DNA of 64,000 nucleotides, taken from Petrocella atlantisensis (GTDB lineage Bacteria; Bacillota; Clostridia; Lachnospirales; Vallitaleaceae). Made by a program: the position numbers and the translations under genes. Location of the stretch: contig NZ_LR130778.1 of NCBI RefSeq assembly GCF_900538275.1, positions 2,910,001 to 2,974,000 of the forward strand, in the 5' to 3' direction. Below the pieces are notes generated by a model. It ran no database searches. It was not told the DNA's origin and saw only the letters and a list, made by a program, of their open reading frames with translations. This document shows, piece by piece, positions 1 to 8,721 of this stretch; the first letter of the stretch is position 1; each line of letters opens with the position of its first letter.

Positions 1-825
1 AATTGTGAATACTGTTTTGCCACCCTATATTTGTGGAATAAAAGATACAACATACGCTACGCTAAATTTGAGCATTATATACTGTTGATTGAAGAATTTG
101 AAGGCAAGACCTATGCGATCATGCCACTTTGTGAAGAAAGCTATTTTAAAGAAGCCACAGAAACCTTAATTGATTATTTTCACAGTTTAGATCTACCGGT
201 TGAAATCTTGGTGACAGATGAAATATATAAAGATTTTATTGAAGAAAACTATAAAGATCAGTTTGAAATAACTACAAATAGAGATCAATATGATTATCTC
301 TATGATGCAGAGGCCTTAAGAACACTTAAAGGTAAAAAACTTGGTAAGAAAAGAAACCATTTAAATAGCTTTAAAAAAGAATATGAAGGCAGATGGCATT
401 ATGAAGAGATTTATAGTGACAAAAATCGTGAAATCTGTGAATTTGTAAATGGTTGGGCAGATGACAAAGATGAGGATGCGGGCATGCTTGCAGATGAACT
501 TGTTGGTGTCTGTAAGGCTATCGAACAAATGGAAAAGTTGGATGTTAAGGTGGGTGCAATATACATTGACGATGAGTTAAAAGCGGTCACCATAGGCTCG
601 TTAATGAATCATAATAGGGAAGCAGTCATACATATTGAAAAGGCGGATCCGGAAGTTCGAGGTCTTTACCAAGCCATTAATCAGGAATTCTTAATTCATG
701 CCTATCCGGATGTTGATTTTGTCAATCGAGAAGATGACTTGGGACTTGAAGGACTTAGAAAATCTAAGTTAAGTTATTATCCTATAGACTTAGTTAAGAA
801 GTATAACATTCGTGAAAAACTGTAA
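1..825 (+). CDS. DUF2156 domain protein, 5' end missing
   Basis: The reading frame is open from the first base of the window and continues above the TTG at 31, so the true start lies outside. The visible part starts with a Cys-rich segment (NCEYCFATL) followed by WNKRYNIRYAK, typical of DUF2156, the GNAT-like fold also found at the C-terminus of phosphatidylglycerol lysyltransferases. About 274 residues are visible and a complete protein would be slightly longer. No membrane segment is seen, so it is probably cytoplasmic. The acceptor substrate is unknown. It lies 22 bp upstream of a second GNAT-type gene on the same strand, which suggests a shared transcript. Confidence 0.8.
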   Translation, partial: NCEYCFATLYLWNKRYNIRYAKFEHYILLIEEFEGKTYAIMPLCEESYFKEATETLIDYFHSLDLPVEILVTDEIYKDFIEENYKDQFEITTNRDQYDYLYDAEALRTLKGKKLGKKRNHLNSFKKEYEGRWHYEEIYSDKNREICEFVNGWADDKDEDAGMLADELVGVCKAIEQMEKLDVKVGAIYIDDELKAVTIGSLMNHNREAVIHIEKADPEVRGLYQAINQEFLIHAYPDVDFVNREDDLGLEGLRKSKLSYYPIDLVKKYNIREKL

Positions 826-847
826 TTAGAATTAGTATGGAGGCATT

Positions 848-1957
848 ATGATTAGAAGATTGAACGAAAATGATAAAGATAAAGCCATAAAATTATGGCA
901 AGAAATATTCATAGAAGATGGGCCATCTCTGGTGGCCTATTATTTTGATACACATATTAAAATCGACCAAGTGGTAGGGTATTTGGAAGGGGATGTGCTT
1001 GTGGCTATGGCTCATCTAAACCCTTATCAGTTGATGTGGCAGGGTTGTCTTTATAACACCTATTATGTGGTTGGTGTGGCTACAAAACAATCCCATAGAA
1101 GGCAAGGCCTCATGAGAAAAATGATGACATGGGTATTAAGGGATCGGTATGAAGCAGGGGATGTCTTTTCAGTTCTAATGCCAATAGATTCAAGATTATA
1201 TGATCAATTTGGTTATGGCTTTATACAAGACGTTGCCCTTTACAAGTTCAAATATGAGAACTTGAACCGAAAAAAGAGGACAGTGCCAAATGAAGTGATA
1301 GATGTAGAAACAAGTATTCAGCTGTTACCCATCTACAACACCTATAAGAAAACACTAACATTGTCTCAAAACAGAGGGATACGAGATTTTGAACATCTAT
1401 TAAAAGAAGTGCATTCTGAGAACGGGCATGTGGTTGTTGTGCCCGATGGCTATGTTATTTATTATGATTTTGGGGATATTTTTGTTAGAGAATGCATTTA
1501 TACATCCGATGAAGGTCTTATGAATATTCTAGATTACATAGGCAGTATAGCTGGGGAAAAGCCGATTCAGTGGCAGATGCCGAAAAACAACGCTTTAAAG
1601 CATCTTATTCCTCATATTAAAGAACATGAAAGATTGGAAAAACCTTTTATGATGGCCCGTATACTTCATGTTGAAACGCTACTAGAAGCCATGGCTGATT
1701 TTCTAGGCACATGTATCATCAAAGTCATCGACGATCAAATCCTAGAGAATAACCATACGTACAAGGTGGAAGGTCAAGTAAGTATAACTCAAGAAGCGCC
1801 GGATATTACGCTGGATACCGCGTCATTGGCTCAGTGGCTCTTTGGGTATGACAGTTTGGAATCACTCGCTAGTATTCGGCCAAAAGTCATGATCCATCAA
1901 AATCATATAGTATATCCTGAATATCCAATCCAAAATTATTTTACAGCATTGATTTAA
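848..1957 (+). CDS. GNAT family N-acetyltransferase, Eis-like
   Basis: A 369-residue protein with an N-terminal acetyl-CoA binding fold; the segment VGVATKQSHRRQGLMRKMM (about residues 77-95) matches the GNAT motif A pattern with the RRxG pyrophosphate loop. The length and the long C-terminal half fit the Eis-like class, which has a second GNAT-like domain and a sterol-carrier-like C-terminal domain. The start is fixed by GGAGG 6 bp before the ATG. It follows the DUF2156 gene closely and converges on the M23 peptidase gene with a 4-bp overlap at the 3' ends. The acceptor (amine, peptide or aminoglycoside) cannot be deduced. Confidence 0.85.
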   Translation: MIRRLNENDKDKAIKLWQEIFIEDGPSLVAYYFDTHIKIDQVVGYLEGDVLVAMAHLNPYQLMWQGCLYNTYYVVGVATKQSHRRQGLMRKMMTWVLRDRYEAGDVFSVLMPIDSRLYDQFGYGFIQDVALYKFKYENLNRKKRTVPNEVIDVETSIQLLPIYNTYKKTLTLSQNRGIRDFEHLLKEVHSENGHVVVVPDGYVIYYDFGDIFVRECIYTSDEGLMNILDYIGSIAGEKPIQWQMPKNNALKHLIPHIKEHERLEKPFMMARILHVETLLEAMADFLGTCIIKVIDDQILENNHTYKVEGQVSITQEAPDITLDTASLAQWLFGYDSLESLASIRPKVMIHQNHIVYPEYPIQNYFTALI

Positions 1958-3540
1958 GGTGTTTTATTCCAAGTGGGAAAAACAAGTGGGTCTTCTGCCA
2001 TGAACTTCCATGGATTTAGATTAACACCGCTTTTGGATACAGCAAAGTGTAGATGAGGACCGGTTGAATAACCGGTGGTACCGACCTCGCCGATAATATC
2101 TCCTTTTTTCACCTCTTGACCATCCTCTACATAGATTTTATGCATGTGTACATAGGTTGTAAAGAGACCTAACCCATGGTCTAATACAACCACATTACCG
2201 GATATGATAAGGTCAGAGGAGAAGGTGACGATACCGTTATGAGCCGCTTTGATGGGTGTGCCCTGAGGTGCGGCTATATCGATGGCAGTATGTCTGGAGC
2301 TTTCCGTTCCACTATTAACATACCGAATGACGGAGTATTCAGTGGATATGCGACCTTCTACAGGTTGCACAAATGGGCCATCCCATAGTTTTTCACCAAC
2401 AGAATAGGTTTTTGCATTTTTGAACTTTTCTGCATCTTTTTTGGCATTTTCATCGGATCTAAGAGAAGCCGTGGAAGCGCTGACGGAAAGTTGCTGAGTT
2501 TCAAATATTTTTTCGACAATCTGGTATTGAGTGGTTTCAATTAGTGTATTGGTGGATGCTTCATATAAGCTTAAGCTATAGGTACCGGGTGTTGTTCTGC
2601 TGTCGATAGGCACAAGTGCAACGAGTGCATCCTCGTAATTAAAAATGCCAATGGTATTCTTAAATACAGGTGTTTCGATTCTATAATCCAGACCAAAAGG
2701 TTGTTCAATGAGAACCCCAATACTGTCTCCTGGCTCAAAAGTTGTTTTATTTAGATGTAAGGATTCTTCAAGATGAAGGTCCAGTCCGAAAATATAATTA
2801 ATTTTACCCGTATAACCTAAAGACGCATCATCCCAAACAGCCATTAAGGTATAAGTATAGTGACCCGATTGATCTGGGACAGGTAAATTATGCATGTTAT
2901 CAAGGGTGTAGGTAGTCTCTTCTTTTCCATTGTCAATGGCTAAGAGAAGCTGATTTGGGGTCCTACGATTAAATTCTATAGAAATATCAATCGCATCGGT
3001 TTCGGTATAATAGGTTTCATGATGGGTCGTCTGGTCTTTGATATCATAAGTCACATTATCTGTTGGATGGAGTTTCCAATCTTGATTATAAGCATAGTCA
3101 ATGGTTGTATCATTTATGACAAGTCGAGGTGTAGAAGGCATCAGATAAGAAAAATGATTCAGAATGGGTAATTTTTCCAGATACATATCGACCCATTCAA
3201 AAGGTATCACATAAGTGCCATTTATGTTTTGTGCTCGTGCTTCTTTATTTGTTAGGTCGAAGCTCAAATCAAATTGCATGATACCACGAAGGGTATCTAG
3301 GTCCAGTAGATAGATAAGATCAGGTTTGATGCTCTGTGCTTTTACAGGTTGATCCACAAGATGTATAAATACATCGTCTAAACCATCTTCACGAGTTAGA
3401 GTATCAACGGCTATTAGATTTTCGTCGGACTCAGGGAAGTAGACAGTAGCTTCTACAAGGTCCTCCAAAGCCAGGGGTGTGCTACAGCCGGTCATAATCG
3501 ACAGGAAGAGTACCATCATGATTATATGAATTATTTTCAT
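1954..3540 (-). CDS. M23 family metallopeptidase lipoprotein
   Basis: A 528-residue exported protein. The N-terminus is a lipoprotein signal with lipobox MTGCS, so it is probably anchored to the outer face of the membrane. A long central part of beta-rich sequence without recognised domain leads to a C-terminal LytM/M23 domain (about residues 390-515). This domain holds the zinc ligands HTAID and GPHLHF, plus the HMH element in between. The family cleaves peptidoglycan cross-links. All the visible metal ligands are intact, so an active endopeptidase is likely. It is transcribed alone, divergent from gltX. Confidence 0.88.
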   Translation of the reverse strand: MKIIHIIMMVLFLSIMTGCSTPLALEDLVEATVYFPESDENLIAVDTLTREDGLDDVFIHLVDQPVKAQSIKPDLIYLLDLDTLRGIMQFDLSFDLTNKEARAQNINGTYVIPFEWVDMYLEKLPILNHFSYLMPSTPRLVINDTTIDYAYNQDWKLHPTDNVTYDIKDQTTHHETYYTETDAIDISIEFNRRTPNQLLLAIDNGKEETTYTLDNMHNLPVPDQSGHYTYTLMAVWDDASLGYTGKINYIFGLDLHLEESLHLNKTTFEPGDSIGVLIEQPFGLDYRIETPVFKNTIGIFNYEDALVALVPIDSRTTPGTYSLSLYEASTNTLIETTQYQIVEKIFETQQLSVSASTASLRSDENAKKDAEKFKNAKTYSVGEKLWDGPFVQPVEGRISTEYSVIRYVNSGTESSRHTAIDIAAPQGTPIKAAHNGIVTFSSDLIISGNVVVLDHGLGLFTTYVHMHKIYVEDGQEVKKGDIIGEVGTTGYSTGPHLHFAVSKSGVNLNPWKFMAEDPLVFPTWNKTP

Positions 3541-3697
3541 AGTTTATTGCCTCCAATATATACACATCTATAACCAAACAATGTAAGTTGATCTTAGACA
3601 TCCAGATTTGTGGGTGTCTATAACATTATAGCCTGTAGGTTTAAAATAGTAAACCAACGAATGGGTATTGCTAGAGATTTTCTTGTCAAAAATCGGA

Positions 3698-3726
3698 TTG
3701 TGAGCCTTTGTATCCTATGTTATAAT
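3698..3726 (+). promoter_or_regulatory. promoter of gltX
   Basis: TTGTGA (3698-3703), a 17-bp spacer and TATAAT (3721-3726) preceded by TG one base upstream, giving an extended -10. It lies about 95 bp before the gltX start, leaving a short leader in which I see no T-box or riboswitch. Confidence 0.65.
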
Positions 3727-3822
3727 GATGAAAGTATGACGTTCAAGTGCCTTGATTAGCAGGGTATATTAAGCTCAGTAGACATTGATGATGAATGTAG
3801 AGCATAAAGATGGAGTGAGATG

Positions 3823-5295
3823 ATGAGTAAAATTCGAACAAGATTTGCACCGAGTCCGACCGGTAAGATGCATGTTGGTAATCTAAGAACCGCTTTGTAT
3901 GCTTACCTTATAGCGAAACATGAAGGTGGCGACTTCCTTCTTAGAATTGAAGATACAGACCAGGAGAGATTGGTTGAAGGTGCCATAGAGATCATCAATA
4001 GAACCATGGCAGGTACGGGTTTGATTCATGATGAAGGTCCGGATAAAGATGGTGGTTTTGGTCCATATATCCAGAGTGAGCGCGTACAAGCAGGTATATA
4101 CAAAGAACATGCTATGGAGCTCCTTGACAAAGGAGAAGCGTACTATTGCTTCTGTGACAAAGAGCGACTGGAACAGCTTAGAAAAACGGCTGAGGAGAAT
4201 AAAGAAAACTTTAAATACGACAAACATTGTCTGGATTTAACGATGGATGAGATTGCAGAAAAATTAGATGCAGATACGCCCTATGTCATAAGACAAAATA
4301 ATCCAATCAAAGGCAAAACAGTTTTCAAAGATGTTATTTACGGAGAAATTGCCGTAGATAACATTGAGTTGGATGATATGGTTCTTATGAAATCTGATGG
4401 TTATCCAACGTATAATTTTGCCAACGTGGTCGATGACCATCTTATGGAAATCACTCATGTAGTAAGAGGCAACGAATACCTTTCTTCTTCACCGAAATAC
4501 AACCGACTCTATGAAGCTTTTGGATGGGATGTACCGACTTATGTCCATGTGCCATTGATTACAGATGAGAACCATAAAAAACTATCAAAGCGTAGTGGTC
4601 ACTCATCTTATGAAGATCTAATTGATGAAGGTTTTCTAAAGGATGCAATTGTGAATTTCATTGCACTCCTAGGTTGGTCACCTACGGACAATAGAGAAAT
4701 ATTTACATTAGAAGAATTAGTAGAGGCCTTTGATTATAAGCATATTAATAAAGCACCGGCGGTCTTTGATATGAAGAAGTTTACGTGGATGAATGGTGAG
4801 TATATCAAGAATATGGATGAAGCAACATTTTTGTCTTATGCCATGAAAGAAATCGATAAAGTCTTATTTAGTGACCATCTGGACAAGAAAACCATTGCCT
4901 TATTAACACAACCTAGAATTGAGAAGTTCAATGAGATACCGGGTATGATTGATTTCTTTGAAAAAGTGTCAGATTATAACGTAGATATGTATAACCACAA
5001 GCGAATGAAAACAAGTCCACAAACAGCTTTGGAGGATCTGCCTCTATTACTACCTGTATTGGAAGCTCATGAAACATGGACGATAGAGAGCCTACATGAC
5101 TTGGTCATGGCATATGTTGAAGAAAAAGGTATGAAAAACGGGCGAATTCTATGGCCCCTTAGAACCATTCTATCAGGAAAAGAATCTACACCGGGTGGCG
5201 CATTCGATATCGCTGCTATTTTAGGAAAAGAAGAATCTTTGAAGCGTATAAGAACCGGTCTTGAAAAATTAAAAAATGATTTAAACAACCTTTAA
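3823..5295 (+). CDS. gltX: glutamate--tRNA ligase
   Basis: Charges tRNA-Glu (in many Firmicutes also tRNA-Gln, with later amidation). A class I synthetase of about 490 residues, the normal family length. The HIGH-type motif is in [18 protein letters not shown] near the N-terminus and the KMSKS-type motif is KKLSKRSG near residue 257. Two ATG codons stand in tandem at 3820 and 3823. GGAG at 3812-3815 gives 7-bp spacing to the second and only 4 bp to the first, so I prefer 3823. It is followed after 43 bp by a nitroreductase gene. No gatCAB genes are in view, so whether it is discriminating cannot be told from context. Confidence 0.96.
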   Translation: MSKIRTRFAPSPTGKMHVGNLRTALYAYLIAKHEGGDFLLRIEDTDQERLVEGAIEIINRTMAGTGLIHDEGPDKDGGFGPYIQSERVQAGIYKEHAMELLDKGEAYYCFCDKERLEQLRKTAEENKENFKYDKHCLDLTMDEIAEKLDADTPYVIRQNNPIKGKTVFKDVIYGEIAVDNIELDDMVLMKSDGYPTYNFANVVDDHLMEITHVVRGNEYLSSSPKYNRLYEAFGWDVPTYVHVPLITDENHKKLSKRSGHSSYEDLIDEGFLKDAIVNFIALLGWSPTDNREIFTLEELVEAFDYKHINKAPAVFDMKKFTWMNGEYIKNMDEATFLSYAMKEIDKVLFSDHLDKKTIALLTQPRIEKFNEIPGMIDFFEKVSDYNVDMYNHKRMKTSPQTALEDLPLLLPVLEAHETWTIESLHDLVMAYVEEKGMKNGRILWPLRTILSGKESTPGGAFDIAAILGKEESLKRIRTGLEKLKNDLNNL

Positions 5296-5338
5296 CACCT
5301 TAACCAAGTATAGGTCTTTGAAATAAGAGGTGAAGAAA

Positions 5339-5881
5339 ATGATTCGTTTATTGGTGAATCGACGAAGCATTAGAAAGTACAAGACTCAAAAAGTAGAATG
5401 TGAGAAAGTGGATAAGCTTCTAACAGCGGCTTTACTTGCACCCAGTTCTAGAGGAAGAAAACCTTGGGGTTTTCTGGTGGTGGACGATGAGGATATCCTT
5501 AAACAATTGTCACAGGCGAAAGAGCATGGATCCCAGTTTATTAGTAAGGTACCCCAGGTTATTGTGGTCTTTGGAGATACAATGGTCAGTGATATGTGTG
5601 TTGAAGATTGTTCTATTGCAGCTACTTATATTCAACTCGAAGCTGAACGCCTTGGTCTAGGTAGCTGTTGGGTTCAGATTAGAGAAAGATTAACTAAGAA
5701 GGGTACTTCTTCAGAGGGATATGTGAAGGCACTTTTATCCATACCGGATCATTTCATGGTCGAAGCGATTATAGCCATTGGCTATCCGGATGAGGAAAAA
5801 ATACCGCATAATTTAGATGAACTCGATGTTCACAAAGTACATTATAACAAGTACAAAATCATGTACCCAGGTCATTACTAA
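5339..5881 (+). CDS. nitroreductase family protein
   Basis: A 180-residue FMN-dependent oxidoreductase of the nitroreductase superfamily. The N-terminal block NRRSIRKYK contains the arginines that bind the FMN phosphate. LLAPSSRGRKPWGFLVV is the usual second motif, and AIGYPDEEKIPH near the C-terminus is also typical. The natural electron acceptor is not predictable. A GTG at 5330 is in frame, but AGAGGTGA at 5326-5333 is the ribosome binding site for the ATG at 5339, which I take as the start. Probably transcribed with gltX, because the gap is 43 bp without a terminator. Confidence 0.88.
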   Translation: MIRLLVNRRSIRKYKTQKVECEKVDKLLTAALLAPSSRGRKPWGFLVVDDEDILKQLSQAKEHGSQFISKVPQVIVVFGDTMVSDMCVEDCSIAATYIQLEAERLGLGSCWVQIRERLTKKGTSSEGYVKALLSIPDHFMVEAIIAIGYPDEEKIPHNLDELDVHKVHYNKYKIMYPGHY

Positions 5882-5888
5882 AATGCTC

Positions 5889-5917
5889 AGACTTATAAGG
5901 CAATGCTTTATAAGTCT
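5889..5917 (+). terminator. inverted repeat, weak terminator
   Basis: AGACTTATAA (5889-5898) and TTATAAGTCT (5908-5917) form a perfect 10-bp stem with a 9-nt loop just after the nitroreductase stop. The following GTTGTGTTT is only moderately T-rich, so termination would be partial. The hairpin covers an in-frame ATG at 5903, which argues against that codon as the ung start. Confidence 0.55.
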
Positions 5918-5941
5918 GTTGTGTTTGATCAAGAAAGGTTT

Positions 5942-6649
5942 ATGAATATGAAAATTCAAAACAGACAATGGGCAAAAGTGTTGGAAGAAGAATTCGAGAA
6001 AACCTACTATAAAGAAATGTGGTCAATACTTGAAGAAGCTTATGACCTTGAGAAAATATATCCACCTAAAAAAGATGTTTTTTCAGCTTTTGAGATCACG
6101 GATTATAATCAGGTTAAAGTGGTTATACTTGGTCAAGACCCATATCATGGAGAAGGACAGGCGCATGGACTGTGTTTTTCCGTTATGCCCGATAAAAAGA
6201 TACCACCTTCTCTAAAAAACATCTATAAGGAACTTGCATCAGATTTGGGTATTTTAATTCCGGATCATGGGTATTTAATTGACTGGGCCAAACAGGGGAT
6301 ATTAATGATGAACAGCATATGTACTGTAAGAGCGGGTTTGCCTTCATCTCATAAGCATCTAGGCTGGGAAAGATTTACAGACAGTGTCATTGAAGTGTTG
6401 AACAAACGGGAAGAAGGTATGGTTTTTATTTTATGGGGTAATCATGCCATAAAAAAAGAGGCCTTGATTACGAATCAAAGACATCAAATTATCAAGAGTC
6501 CCCATCCATCCCCTTTTTCTGCACGGAAAGGTTTTTTTGGTAGCCGACCTTTTAGCCACACGAATAACCATCTCATAGAGATGGGATATGAGGCTGTGGA
6601 TTGGTCCATACAACCTTATTCACAGCAAATCAAATTTGATTTAGGTTAG
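5942..6649 (+). CDS. ung: uracil-DNA glycosylase
   Basis: Removes uracil from DNA as the first step of base excision repair. A family 1 enzyme of 235 residues. The catalytic water-activating Asp is in GQDPYHG (Asp about residue 66). The uracil-binding stretch GLCFSV and the C-terminal HPSPFSARKGFFGS loop that inserts into DNA are both intact. An upstream ATG at 5903 lies inside a hairpin and lacks a good ribosome binding site, whereas AAGAAAGG directly precedes the ATG at 5942. The gene converges on the small membrane protein gene at 6658. Confidence 0.96.
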   Translation: MNMKIQNRQWAKVLEEEFEKTYYKEMWSILEEAYDLEKIYPPKKDVFSAFEITDYNQVKVVILGQDPYHGEGQAHGLCFSVMPDKKIPPSLKNIYKELASDLGILIPDHGYLIDWAKQGILMMNSICTVRAGLPSSHKHLGWERFTDSVIEVLNKREEGMVFILWGNHAIKKEALITNQRHQIIKSPHPSPFSARKGFFGSRPFSHTNNHLIEMGYEAVDWSIQPYSQQIKFDLG

Positions 6650-6657
6650 TAAAGTAA

Positions 6658-7044
6658 CTACAAGGTTCCTAAGTACCATATGAATAAGCCTAGCATAAAC
6701 CCTAGGGATATAAACATGGTAACTACTAAGGATATGCGGACACGGTCCACTTTCCTTTTTAGCCGTTGAGCATTGGCCAATAAGGATATCAAGATGAAAA
6801 CAAATGTACAGATAGATAATATAAATGTACCCATCAGAATATCTTGGTTCCAAGTGGTTGTCGAAATCTTATTGTAATGCATGTCCAAAATAGAGTAAAT
6901 CTGAGGTCTTGCCTGATCAAACATCACGATAATAGTACCGACCATAATCCAGCCTAAAATAGATGCTATTTTTATCCATTTCATCCAAAAATCAGGTCCT
7001 TCCCTGTGATCTGTGATGTGTTTATCATCTGGCCAATAGTTCAT
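6658..7044 (-). CDS. small membrane protein of unknown function
   Basis: A 128-residue protein I do not recognise. It starts with an acidic, soluble stretch (MNYWPDDKHITDHREG). A first membrane span lies at about residues 25-45 (IASILGWIMVGTIIVM), a second at about 70-90 (LMGTFILSICTFVFILISLL) and a third near the C-terminus (ISLVVTMFISLGFMLGLFIW). A basic loop (AQRLKRKVDRVR) lies between the last two. The frame extends further upstream, but GGAG nine bases before the ATG at 7044 fixes the start. It is divergent from the thiamine operon and convergent with ung. Confidence 0.7.
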   Translation of the reverse strand: MNYWPDDKHITDHREGPDFWMKWIKIASILGWIMVGTIIVMFDQARPQIYSILDMHYNKISTTTWNQDILMGTFILSICTFVFILISLLANAQRLKRKVDRVRISLVVTMFISLGFMLGLFIWYLGTL

Positions 7045-7222
7045 AAGATCATCTCCTATAACAAAGCGCACTATTCTTATTCTACCTATATTATCGACAT
7101 AAATAGAATAATATATTAGCGTTTTCATAAGAATGGTCTTATAATATTATATTTTATTATTATCAAGTATTGACGTATGTGAATCTTTATGATAATCTTT
7201 ACCCGTAACTTAATTAAATAGA

Positions 7223-7315
7223 ACGCTAGGGGAGCCGGAAATGCCGGCTGAGAGGAAGACCATTGTCTTTGACCCTTGACCTGATTCGGATCATGCCGAC
7301 GTAGGAAAGCTTAAG
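7223..7315 (+). promoter_or_regulatory. TPP riboswitch (THI element)
   Basis: The conserved core is plainly readable: GGGGAGCC, then GCCGGCTGAGAGGA (7243 onward), then GACCCTTGACCTGATTCGG and ATGCCGACGTAGGAAAGC (to about 7310). These are the P2-P3 and P4-P5 strands that hold the pyrimidine and pyrophosphate ends of thiamine pyrophosphate. It is followed by an intrinsic terminator and then thiW, thiD, thiM-thiE and thiC, so it should switch the operon off when TPP is plentiful. Confidence 0.97.
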
Positions 7316-7326
7316 TCAAATATAAG

Positions 7327-7369
7327 GCTATTATACAGGTGAAAATTGTATAATAGCTTTTTCTTTTTT
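7327..7369 (+). terminator. terminator of the TPP riboswitch
   Basis: GCTATTATAC (7327-7336) pairs with GTATAATAGC (7348-7357) around an 11-nt loop, followed at once by TTTTTCTTTTTT. Placed between the aptamer and the first gene, it is the expression platform for premature termination in the TPP-bound state. Confidence 0.9.
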
Positions 7370-7429
7370 CAAAGATTTCTGAGTATTTATAAAATTGCAT
7401 ATACCGAATCACCTAATCAGGAGGTTATG

Positions 7430-7957
7430 ATGAACAAATTAAAAGGTAACAGATCATTAAAGCTATCAATCTCAGGTATGCTCATAGCCCTGGGCGTTGT
7501 ACTAAGCACGTTTTATATTCCCTTTGGTGTGGCTAAGTGTTTTCCGATACAACATTTTATTAATGTGATTGGTGCTGTTTTGCTCGGACCTGCTTATGCG
7601 GTGATGAATGCATTTTTGATTTCTCTGATACGCAACATGCTGGGTATGGGTTCTTTGCTGGCTTTTCCGGGAAGTATGATAGGTGCCGCTTTGGCAGGCT
7701 TACTATACAAAAAGTTTTCCGGTCAAAAGGCTTTAAGTCATCGTATGGCTTGTTTGGGCGAAGTCATGGGAACCGGTATCTTGGGCGGCATGATTGCAGC
7801 ATTCATGGCAAGTTATCTGATGGGTAACCGTGTGGGTCTTTTTTTCTTTATCATCCCTTTTGGCATCAGTTCTTTGGTCGGTAGCATTTTTTCACTGATT
7901 ATTTTTGAAGCTACGGATGTATTGAAAATGATGAGAAGGTGGACGGAAAAAATATGA
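7430..7957 (+). CDS. thiW: thiamine-precursor ECF transporter S component ThiW
   Basis: A membrane protein of 175 residues with about five hydrophobic spans (for example AMNAFLISLIRNMLGMGSLL and TGILGGMIAAFMASYL), matching the ThiW family of substrate-binding S components thought to import hydroxyethylthiazole. ECF modules need a shared EcfA/EcfA'/EcfT energising unit, which is not in this window. The start is one of two tandem ATGs (7427, 7430); AGGAGG at 7419-7424 favours the second. It is the first gene after the TPP riboswitch and overlaps thiD by ATGA, so the two are translationally coupled. Confidence 0.9.
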   Translation: MNKLKGNRSLKLSISGMLIALGVVLSTFYIPFGVAKCFPIQHFINVIGAVLLGPAYAVMNAFLISLIRNMLGMGSLLAFPGSMIGAALAGLLYKKFSGQKALSHRMACLGEVMGTGILGGMIAAFMASYLMGNRVGLFFFIIPFGISSLVGSIFSLIIFEATDVLKMMRRWTEKI

Positions 7958-8721
7958 AAAATATACTCACGATTGCCGGCTCAGATTCCTCTGGTGGCGC
8001 AGGGATACAAGGTGACATAAAAACCATAGCATCTTATGGCCATCATGGATTAACGGCGATAACGGCGATAACAGCTCAAAACACCCAAAAAATCCATCAT
8101 ATAAAGCCCATTGATGTTGGTGAACAACTCTCTGTTATGGATGAAGACTTTGTAATTTCGGCCATCAAAATAGGTATGCTCTATACCGTGGAGAACATTC
8201 ACACTGTAATAAGATGGCTTGAAGATCGAAAGTGTCCCATTGTCCTAGATCCTTTGTTGTGTGCATCATCAGGAAAGCAACTTATTAGGGAAGAGGCTTT
8301 AACAGCTATAAAAAAGCTTTTTAGCAGAGTATCCCTTATTACACCCAATTCTTTTGAAGCCCAGAATATAACCGGTATCCAGATTAAGAATACGGTAGAT
8401 ATGGAAATGAGTTGTAAAAAACTCTACCAAAAGTATCATACACCGGTTCTATTAAAAGGCGGTCATTTTATTTGGGAAGATCAGGCCATTGATTATTTCT
8501 ATGATGGCAATAAGATGAGAACGTATACAGATAAGCGCTTGGAGAGTAATTGTACACATGGCACAGGTTGTTGCCTTTCTTCAGCCATTGCATGTGAATT
8601 AGCATCCGGCAAAACACTTAATCTGGCAATATCCGGAGCGAAGAAAACGGTCACAAAGGCCATACGAGATGGCTATCTTGTGGGTCAAGGTGAGGGGGTT
8701 GTTCATGTACTTGGCATCTAA
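7954..8721 (+). CDS. thiD: hydroxymethylpyrimidine/phosphomethylpyrimidine kinase
   Basis: Phosphorylates HMP and HMP-P to HMP-PP, the pyrimidine half of thiamine. A ribokinase-fold protein of 255 residues with the N-terminal signature TIAGSDSSGGAGIQGDIKT. The anion-hole and catalytic motif is NCTHGTGCCLSSAIA, with the usual GTGC. The ATG at 7954 overlaps the thiW stop as ATGA; an in-frame GTG at 7939 is poorly placed. The end overlaps the next gene by 17 bp, a strong sign of one operon. Confidence 0.95.
   Translation: MKNILTIAGSDSSGGAGIQGDIKTIASYGHHGLTAITAITAQNTQKIHHIKPIDVGEQLSVMDEDFVISAIKIGMLYTVENIHTVIRWLEDRKCPIVLDPLLCASSGKQLIREEALTAIKKLFSRVSLITPNSFEAQNITGIQIKNTVDMEMSCKKLYQKYHTPVLLKGGHFIWEDQAIDYFYDGNKMRTYTDKRLESNCTHGTGCCLSSAIACELASGKTLNLAISGAKKTVTKAIRDGYLVGQGEGVVHVLGI

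Noticed and set aside
3683-3688. TTGTCA as -35 of gltX
   Set aside because: 32 bp from the TATAAT at 3721; TTGTGA at 3698 has the correct 17-bp spacing.
3883-4227. 114-codon minus-strand frame inside gltX
   Set aside because: Lies entirely within a clearly conserved synthetase gene and has no promoter or ribosome binding site of its own.
5903-5941. Longer N-terminus of ung starting at ATG 5903
   Set aside because: The codon lies in the loop of a hairpin and the added residues have no match to the family start; ATG 5942 has the ribosome binding site.
7045-7128. Longer N-terminus of the small membrane protein at 6658-7044
   Set aside because: The extra 28 residues are not supported by a ribosome binding site, whereas GGAG stands properly before ATG 7044.
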